Part shown: positions 58,747-64,000 of the stretch, in pieces
Numbering within the stretch: position 1 is the stretch's first letter
How the letters are laid out: each line of letters begins with the position of its first letter
Assembly: GCA_963700925.1 (NCBI GenBank)
Contig: OY969553.1
Coordinates: forward strand, 1,922,001-1,986,000
DNA length: 64,000 nt
Source: CAWJMD01 sp963700925
GTDB taxonomy: Bacteria; Actinomycetota; Actinomycetes; Actinomycetales; CAWJMD01
Direction of reading: 5' to 3'
The notes under the pieces: model-generated
The model's input: only the letters and a program-made list of their open reading frames with translations
What the model was told of the DNA's origin: nothing
The model's database searches: none
Translations under genes and position numbers: made by a program

Positions 58747-59352
58747 CTATCCGGACGTGCGTCGGATGTCCCTGGACCCCCCCGCGACCTGAGACTCCCA
58801 CTCCTCGCGCGTGATCGCGTACTCGACGTCTCCGTGCTCGTCACCCTCGATGCGCACCGGCCAGTCTGCTTGGAAAATGCGGACGAGCTTCAGGCCCGCC
58901 TTCTCCATCACCCTGCGCGACGCGTCGTTGACCACCATCGTCTCCGCGAACACCCGCTTCGCGCCGAGGTCACGAAACGCCTTGTCCACCAACGCGATCG
59001 TCCCCTCCGTCGCGTACCCCTTGCCCCAGGCCGAGGCCCTTAACCGGTAGCCGAGCTCCGGGTCCTCCGTGTGCCCGTCACGAGGTGGGCGCAGGTGGAA
59101 CCATCCGACGTTGGCGCCGGTATCCCGCTCCTCGACCACCCAGAAGCCCCACTCCCCACGCTCGTAGTAGGCGAGGAAGGCTGGCAGCACGTCGTTCTCG
59201 ACCTCGTCGCGCGGCGTCGGTGCTCCGCCGTTGATGTAGCGCATCACTCCGGGGTCGGCGTCGAGCTCGACGAGGTTGTCGACGTCCTCCGGCGTGAACC
59301 GTCGCAGCACCAGCCTGTCGGTCTCGAGGAAGACTTCCCCGGAAGGATTCAT
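58747..59352 (-). CDS. GNAT-family N-acetyltransferase (RimJ/RimL type)
   Basis: 201 residues, ATG start. LETDRLVLRRFTPEDVDNLVEL at the N-terminus, ELGYRLRASAWGKGYATEGTIALVDKAF (acetyl-CoA loop WGKGYATE, near 110-120), and VNDASRRVMEKAGLKLVRIFQADW. Typical ribosomal-protein-like acetyltransferase family; substrate unknown. The C-terminus ends SRDIRRTSG. Confidence 0.88.
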   Translation of the reverse strand: MNPSGEVFLETDRLVLRRFTPEDVDNLVELDADPGVMRYINGGAPTPRDEVENDVLPAFLAYYERGEWGFWVVEERDTGANVGWFHLRPPRDGHTEDPELGYRLRASAWGKGYATEGTIALVDKAFRDLGAKRVFAETMVVNDASRRVMEKAGLKLVRIFQADWPVRIEGDEHGDVEYAITREEWESQVAGGSRDIRRTSG

Positions 59353-59492
59353 GGGATCACCATGTCGGAGGCTGGTCGGCGTCGCACCTTGGGCACGCCG
59401 CCTGAGAAGGCTCAGCCTCCGTCCTGAGTCGTAGGCACATCCCGCTCTCAGGGGCGATGTGGGCAGAGGGTCCGAATCCGTAGCGTCGAGAC

Positions 59493-60539
59493 GTGCCCGA
59501 CTACCGCTCCGACGCCCCTCCAGCTGCCTCGACGATGCCCGCCGAAGGCGACTCCCAAGCGCCGCTTCCCGTCGAACGGCTGTCCTGGCCCCGACGGATG
59601 GCGCCGGTGCTGGCGCTCCTCGTCCTCGCGCCCTGGGTCGGCGAGTACCTGCTGGGCAACGTTCCCCTCACTGCCCTGGTTGCTCTCCCGCTCCTCCTGC
59701 CGCTGTATGGAGGAGGCGCGCTGCTGATCCGCGAGGTCGTTCGGCGCGCCGGCCGGGGGTGGCCGACCGTCCTCCTGCTGGCCGCGGCGTACGGCGTGAT
59801 CGAGGCGGGGTTCGTCGACCAGTCGCTCTTCAACCCGTCCTTCGACAACGTGGACCAGAGCGCCGCGATGGCTCCCGCGCTCGGTCTCAGTCTCCACAAC
59901 GCCGTCTCGTTCGCGGCCGGTCATGCCATCTGGAGCATCGGTATCCCGATCGCGATCGTGGAACTGCTGACACCGTCGAGGAGAACCACCCCGTGGCTCG
60001 GCAGGACCGGGCTCGCCGTGACAGCCGTGCTGTACGCAATCGGCTGCTGGCTCATCTACTCCGACCAGGTCAGCGAGTACGGCTTCGTGGCGTCGCCCGC
60101 TCAGCGTCTCGGCGCGGCGGCGGCAGCCCTGGCGCTGATCGCCATTGCTCTTTCGCTCGGACGGACGGGGCGGCGCACGCGCCCGGCGAGGCCGCTCCCT
60201 CTGCCCAAGCCCTGGGTCCTCGCGATCGGAACCTTCGTCGCGTCGAGCGCCTTCTTCGCGCGGCCCGAGAACTGGCTCGGCGGAGTGGTCCTCACCGTTC
60301 TTGGACTGGCGGCCGCGGCGACTGTCGTCGTGATGTGGTCCCGGCAGCCGGGGTGGAACGTCCGGCACCAGTTCGCCGTCGTGGCCGGTGCGCTGCCGAC
60401 CTACGCGTGGGGCGGCTTCGTGCTGACCTACCTGTTCTGGCCGGACGACGCGGTGGCGTGGGTCGGCAACGTGCTGTTCGCGGTGGTCGCCGTGGTGCTG
60501 CTCATCGTGACCGGCATGCGTCTGCGGCGCACGGGCTGA
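59493..60539 (+). CDS. Hypothetical multi-pass membrane protein
   Basis: 348 residues from a GTG. A 35-residue hydrophilic lead is followed by about nine hydrophobic helices. Recognisable local motifs are absent except PLYGGGALLIREVVRRAGRGW and ARPENWLGG, which are conserved-looking loops. Aspects of the helix spacing resemble actinobacterial membrane proteins of unknown function. No enzyme or transporter assignment is possible. Confidence 0.7.
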   Translation: MPDYRSDAPPAASTMPAEGDSQAPLPVERLSWPRRMAPVLALLVLAPWVGEYLLGNVPLTALVALPLLLPLYGGGALLIREVVRRAGRGWPTVLLLAAAYGVIEAGFVDQSLFNPSFDNVDQSAAMAPALGLSLHNAVSFAAGHAIWSIGIPIAIVELLTPSRRTTPWLGRTGLAVTAVLYAIGCWLIYSDQVSEYGFVASPAQRLGAAAAALALIAIALSLGRTGRRTRPARPLPLPKPWVLAIGTFVASSAFFARPENWLGGVVLTVLGLAAAATVVVMWSRQPGWNVRHQFAVVAGALPTYAWGGFVLTYLFWPDDAVAWVGNVLFAVVAVVLLIVTGMRLRRTG

Positions 60540-60644
60540 GAGCCAACAAGCGTTCGATTCCCACAGGAAAACGACTCTGCCAGAGTTGTCCACAGATCGC
60601 CTTGGTTGGGGTGAGTTGTCGGTGGCGGGCTCTACCGTGGGGTC

Positions 60645-62060
60645 ATGTCGACGGGGACGGGGACGGGGGACGGGCAGCCGCAGCACGACGTGCTGCGCGG
60701 CCTGGCACAGCTGACCGAGGCCGTCGACGTCCTGGTAGGGGCATCTGAGGGATGGTCGATGTCGGACCGGGAGGTCCGTGACGCGCTGGTCGGGCTCGAC
60801 ACCGAGGCCAAGCGCATCGAGGCGGCCAGACTGGCACTGGTGCGCGAGTCGGTGGCCCGCGAGGAGGGTCCGCACCAGGGCCGGCTGACCCGGCGGCTGC
60901 TGCTGCGTCGGTGCCACGCCACGGCTGCGCGGGCCCACGCCGACGTCGCGAACGCTGCCCTCATTGCCGTGGACGGGGACCTGCCCAGTCTCGGGGCCGC
61001 CTTGGCGGCCGGACAGGTCGCGCGTGAGCACGTCGACGTGGCGCGCCGCTGCCTCGAACGGATCCCCCGGCATCTGGTCGCCCGCTGCGGTGCCCTGATC
61101 GACCAGACCCTGACCCAGCACGCCCGCGACTGGAACCCTCGAGACAGCGCGGGCCTGGCCGAGCACGTGCTGGCCAGGCTCGCTCCCGACGCGGGCGATC
61201 GCTACGACCCGGAGTCAGTCACCCGCCGCCAGCTGCACACCGGCTTCGACTCCACGGGCATGCTGCTGGTCCGCGGTCAGCTCGACCCGGTCTCTGGCGC
61301 CAAGTTCAAATCCGTCCTCGACCACCTGGCGAACCTCGACCGCGCGCTGGACGCACCCGGCGGGGACGCCGAACAGTCGGCGCTGACGATCCCCGACCTG
61401 CGTACGAGTGGACAGCGCACCGCCGACGCCTTCTCCCGGATGGTCGACCTCGCCGCCGAACAGCTCGCACGGGGGAGCGGTGCTGACCCCGAGACCCACA
61501 GGCCCCGCGCCGCCAGGGCCGTCCCGCGGATCGTGGTGACGACCACCCCAGACCAGCTGGCCGGCGTCGGCGGCGCCGGTGCGGCCAGCCTGAACGGGGG
61601 CACCGGGAACGGCACGTTGCTCGACTACGGCACGCTGACGCGGCTGAGCTGCGACGCCGTGATCGACCGCGTCGTGCTGGCACCCACCGGCAAGGTCCTG
61701 GAGATGACCACTCTTGGCCGGCTGGCCACCAGCGCCCAGCTCACGGCCCTGGCCGCCCGCGACGGCGGCTGCGTTCGGCCCGGCTGCAGCGCCCCGGCCG
61801 CGCTCTGTGACGCCCACCATGTGACCTGGTGGTCACGTGGCGGCACGACCACGATCGACAACCTCGCCCTCCTCTGCCCCAGCCACCACACCGAGATCCA
61901 CACCGAGCGATGGCAGATCCAGATGCACGACGGCGTGCCCTGGTTCATCCCACCCGAGCACCTCGACCCCGACCGGAGACCCCTGCGCAACACCCTGCGC
62001 GACGCCATCCACCAGGCCCACCGCATCGGCGACCAGCTGCGCCTCGGCCTGGACCCGTAG
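60645..62060 (+). CDS. DUF222 / HNH endonuclease family protein
   Basis: 471 residues, ATG start. DUF222 (13E12-repeat type) region at about 40-330 (LVRESVAREEGPHQGRLTRRLLLRRCHATAARAHADVANAA..., HTGFDSTGMLLVRGQLDPVSGAKFKSVLDHL) and a C-terminal HNH nuclease module at about 365-430: DGGCVRPGCSAPAALCDAHHVTWWSRGGTTTIDNLALLCPSHHTEIH with paired Cys and the H-N-H residues. Such proteins are abundant, multi-copy and horizontally mobile in actinobacteria; role is unclear. A GC-rich simple repeat follows. Confidence 0.92.
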   Translation: MSTGTGTGDGQPQHDVLRGLAQLTEAVDVLVGASEGWSMSDREVRDALVGLDTEAKRIEAARLALVRESVAREEGPHQGRLTRRLLLRRCHATAARAHADVANAALIAVDGDLPSLGAALAAGQVAREHVDVARRCLERIPRHLVARCGALIDQTLTQHARDWNPRDSAGLAEHVLARLAPDAGDRYDPESVTRRQLHTGFDSTGMLLVRGQLDPVSGAKFKSVLDHLANLDRALDAPGGDAEQSALTIPDLRTSGQRTADAFSRMVDLAAEQLARGSGADPETHRPRAARAVPRIVVTTTPDQLAGVGGAGAASLNGGTGNGTLLDYGTLTRLSCDAVIDRVVLAPTGKVLEMTTLGRLATSAQLTALAARDGGCVRPGCSAPAALCDAHHVTWWSRGGTTTIDNLALLCPSHHTEIHTERWQIQMHDGVPWFIPPEHLDPDRRPLRNTLRDAIHQAHRIGDQLRLGLDP

Positions 62061-62084
62061 AGGGTCGGCTCCGCCTCAGGCGCC

Positions 62085-62160
62085 AACGCACCGAACGCAC
62101 CGCGCGCACCGCACCGCGCCGCACCGCACCGGACCGCGCCGGACCGCGCCGGACCGCACC
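62085..62160. repeat. GCACC/GGACCGCGCC simple repeat
   Basis: Low-complexity run of ACCG/CGCACC units including consecutive 10-mers GGACCGCGCC (62131-62155), in the 240-bp gap between the DUF222 gene and the sigma-factor gene. No other feature was seen in this gap except the ribosome site of the sigma gene. Confidence 0.7.
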
Positions 62161-62300
62161 GAGCAACCGCAGAGACCGGACCACCAGTTGCCGGTCCCTA
62201 CAGATCGAGCGGAATCGGACCTGTGGCATGTCAGGAGGCCTGTGTACGGTGGCGAGGTAGCAGGTCGAACTCGCAGGGACCGCAAACAGGAGGCACCGGG

Positions 62301-63368
62301 GTGACTGGTCTTGCGTCCAAGAGGGTGGCACCAACGCGTGTGGCGCCCGCGACAGCGGCGTCCGACGTGGTGGATGTGCGGACGGACGACGACGTCCCGT
62401 CCCGGCAGCGGTACGAGGGCGAGCTGGAGCAGCATCGCCGTGAGCTCACGGGCTACTGCTACCGGATGCTCGGCTCGGCGTTCGATGCCGAGGACGCCGT
62501 CCAGGAGACGATGGTCCGGGCCTGGCGCGCACTCGACCGCTTCGACGGGCGCGCCTCTCTGCGGTCATGGCTGTACCGCATCGCCACCAACGTGTGCTTC
62601 GACTCGCTGAGCGGTACCAAGCGCCGGGCCATGCCGATGGACCTGTCCGAGAACCCGTCGCCGCCCGTCAGCGCGTCCCTCGGCGTGCCCCTGACGGAGA
62701 GGACGTGGATCGAGCCGATGCCCGACGGGCGGGTGCTGCCCGAGATCAGCGACCCCGCCGACGTGGCCGTGGGGCGTGAGACCGTGCGGCTCGCCTTCGT
62801 GGCCGCCCTTCAGCACCTGCCGGCTCGGCAGCGGGCCGTCCTGATCCTGCGAGAGGTGTTGCGCTGGAAGGCGAGTGAGGTTGCCGAGCTGCTCGACACC
62901 AGCGTCGCGTCGGTCAACAGCGCGCTGCAGCGTGCACGCGCCACGCTCTCGTCCGACGAGCTGACGCTGGCCGGCAGCGCACCCAACGCCCTCGACGAGG
63001 AGCACGCGGCTCTACTGGCCCGTTACGTCGAGGCCTTCGAGGCGTACGACATCGACTCCTTGGTGGCGCTGCTGCACGAGGACGCCACTCAGTCGATGCC
63101 GCCGTACGCGCTCTGGCTCAGCGGCCCCGTCGACATCGGACGCTGGCACCTCGGCCCGGGCGGCGGATGCCGTGGCTCGCGCCTGCTGCCCGTGATGGCG
63201 AACGGCACGACCGGGCTGGCCCAGTACAAGCCCGCTCCGGACGGGCAGCTCAAGCCGTGGGGCATCCACATGCTGCAGTTCTCAGAGGGGCGGGTCATCG
63301 GGATCACGAACTTCCTCGACACCAGCCTGTTCGAGCTGTTCGGCCTCCCTGACCACCTCGACCCCTGA
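62301..63368 (+). CDS. SigG-like sigma-70 factor with SnoaL-type C-terminus
   Basis: 355 residues; GTG at 62301 with AGGAGG 7 nt upstream. Region 2 (HRRELTGYCYRMLGSAFDAEDAVQETMVRAWRALDRFDGRASLRSWLYRIATNVCFDSL) at about 45-105, region 4 (AFVAALQHLPARQRAVLILREVLRWKASEVAELLDTSVASVNSALQRARATL) at about 165-215, then an NTF2/SnoaL-like C-terminal domain (about 230-345). This matches the ECF subgroup with a fused C-terminal NTF2-like domain (SigG/SigJ type), in which the extra domain modulates activity. Its last 87 nt overlap the convergent STAS gene. Confidence 0.93.
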   Translation: MTGLASKRVAPTRVAPATAASDVVDVRTDDDVPSRQRYEGELEQHRRELTGYCYRMLGSAFDAEDAVQETMVRAWRALDRFDGRASLRSWLYRIATNVCFDSLSGTKRRAMPMDLSENPSPPVSASLGVPLTERTWIEPMPDGRVLPEISDPADVAVGRETVRLAFVAALQHLPARQRAVLILREVLRWKASEVAELLDTSVASVNSALQRARATLSSDELTLAGSAPNALDEEHAALLARYVEAFEAYDIDSLVALLHEDATQSMPPYALWLSGPVDIGRWHLGPGGGCRGSRLLPVMANGTTGLAQYKPAPDGQLKPWGIHMLQFSEGRVIGITNFLDTSLFELFGLPDHLDP

Positions 63369-63671
63369 CCCTTGCGCCGGGGCCGGACGCACCGGCACCA
63401 CGTCGGACAGGCCCGTCAGCCCGAGCAACGACTGAAGGTGCTGGCTCGCGCCGCGCAGCACGACCTGCGATCCGCTGCGCCGAGCCGCCAGCTGCAGGCG
63501 CGCCAGGCCATCCACCACCACGGCGTCCGGACGGCTGAGGCGGGCGACGTCGCAGACGACCTCGTGCGACGTCCCCTCGGTGGAGAAGTTCTGGGCCACG
63601 TTCGAGCACACCCATGCCACGTCGTCCCGGGAGAACGAGCCCTCGAACATGAGGAGGAGCATCCTCGTCAC
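63282..63671 (-). CDS. STAS-domain protein
   Basis: 129 residues from a GTG with AGGAGG and a 6-nt spacer. Single STAS domain (about 3-105): VTRMLLLMFEGSFSRDD..., VVCDVARLSRPDAVVVDGLARLQLAARRSGSQVVLRGASQHLQSLLGLTGLSDVV, with the DVxxLSxPDAxxVDxLARL pattern of actinobacterial stand-alone STAS proteins. No clear phospho-Ser consensus. The last 87 nt overlap the sigma-factor gene antisense, so the two could influence each other's expression. STAS proteins often act in sigma-factor or stress control (inference). Confidence 0.82.
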   Translation of the reverse strand: MTRMLLLMFEGSFSRDDVAWVCSNVAQNFSTEGTSHEVVCDVARLSRPDAVVVDGLARLQLAARRSGSQVVLRGASQHLQSLLGLTGLSDVVPVRPAPAQGSGVEVVREAEQLEQAGVEEVRDPDDPPL

Positions 63672-63799
63672 GCCGGACCTCCTGGTGTGTGCGCCGCCCG
63701 AATCGGTATCTCCAGAGTGAAGACCCCGCCGAGCTGCCGAAGTCATCGCCGCGGCTTCACCCTTCGGCCCGACGACTGAGATAAGCCGACTACGGAGAG

Positions 63800-64000
63800 T
63801 CACACTGGACGATGAGGCGTGAGCGCTGCCTCGTCCATGCCGAGCTGGTCGACGAGGTTTCGCCTCCCGTCCGGTGTCACACGAACGGCGCGGGGCCGCG
63901 ACGTCCGCTCGACCCAGCCGAGCACCAGGAAGCGCTCGCACAGCGCTGCCGGCGCGGAGCCTGCGAGGTGCTGGCGTCGCTCGGTCCAGTCGAGACACCC
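63800..64000 (-). CDS. Partial ArsR-type regulator (C-terminal part)
   Basis: Open frame of 66 residues running off the right edge, stop TGA at 63802-63800. The sequence includes CLDWTERRQHLAGSAPAALC followed by FLVLGWVERTS and RAVRVTPDGRRNL. The CLDWxERRxHLAG pattern with the trailing RAVRVTPxGRRxL is seen at the C-terminus of certain HTH (ArsR-type) regulators in actinobacteria. The DNA-binding part lies outside the window. Confidence 0.6.
   Translation of the reverse strand, partial: GCLDWTERRQHLAGSAPAALCERFLVLGWVERTSRPRAVRVTPDGRRNLVDQLGMDEAALTPHRPV

Noticed and set aside
58610..58792. Gene remnant reading ...LAQMLAAGFTDVGAVSPDYPDVRRMSLDPPAT
   Set aside because: Open in one frame but without start, ribosome site or recognisable family, and it overlaps the acetyltransferase end; could be chance.
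60545..60575. tRNA remnant (sequence GTTCGATTCCC)
   Set aside because: Only a T-loop-like string; no acceptor, D or anticodon stems found.
59448..61166. Minus-strand 572-codon open frame
   Set aside because: Low-complexity composition antisense to a membrane protein and DUF222 gene.

Overview
This 64 kb window is chromosomal DNA of a high-GC Gram-positive bacterium. GC content is very high throughout. GTG starts and 4-nt ATGA/GTGA gene overlaps are common. Several families are typical of Actinobacteria: a DUF222/HNH endonuclease, a YcaQ-type glycosylase, an actinobacterial UbiA family, a type III polyketide synthase and SigG-like sigma factors. The mix suggests Propionibacteriales/Nocardioidaceae (Nocardioides or Aeromicrobium-like), but that is inference. 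No rRNA, tRNA, CRISPR, phage or insertion sequence was seen. Genes are closely packed, with 63 complete coding regions and one cut by the right edge.

Layout. 0.1-4.8 kb: a secreted protein, then a CitA/DcuS-like two-component system divergent from a DctA-type dicarboxylate symporter. 4.8-13.4 kb: CPBP membrane protein, glyoxalase-like protein, PAP2 phosphatase, an ECF sigma factor with its translationally coupled membrane partner, a YcaQ glycosylase, DUF1801, an isolated lycopene cyclase, a hypothetical protein and an acetyltransferase. 13.4-16.2 kb: a four-gene ABC export operon with its own winged-helix regulator. 16.3-24.2 kb: acetyltransferases, MarR and TetR regulators, SDR and acyl-CoA dehydrogenase genes, AlaX, and small families.

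24.2-36.6 kb is the most coherent system, a peptidoglycan (MurNAc-GlcNAc) salvage locus. It encodes exported NagZ-type GH3 and NamZ-type DUF1343 hydrolases with Tat-like signals, a beta-lactamase-fold hydrolase, an ABC sugar importer, a BadF/MurK-like sugar kinase, MurQ etherase and an RpiR/MurR regulator. A matching 12-nt site precedes both murQ and nagZ. The logic would be to clip exogenous wall glycans outside the cell, import MurNAc by ABC transporter instead of PTS, phosphorylate it with a kinase, and cleave the lactyl ether with MurQ.

36.7-40.8 kb: a lipid/meroterpenoid-type cluster (type III PKS, ICMT-family methyltransferase and FAD oxidoreductase, divergent from UbiA prenyltransferase and IPP isomerase). 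40.9-47.8 kb: two GGDEF-EAL c-di-GMP proteins flank a UBP zinc-finger protein and a subtilase with a Trp-rich repeat tail. 47.7-64 kb: EamA exporter with AsnC regulator, MOSC protein, ABC exporter, DNA repair, a 2'-5' RNA ligase-like gene that apparently starts at CTG, hemerythrin, HAD phosphatase, aminotransferase, secreted tripeptidyl-peptidase-like hydrolase, DUF222 protein, a SigG-like sigma factor facing a STAS gene, and a partial ArsR-type regulator.

Non-coding structure of note: a family of three dispersed palindromic elements at gene 3' ends, several perfect terminator hairpins, a 280-bp hotspot with three unrelated tandem-repeat arrays, and several dyads that look like operators of adjacent MarR, TetR, RpiR and AsnC regulators.
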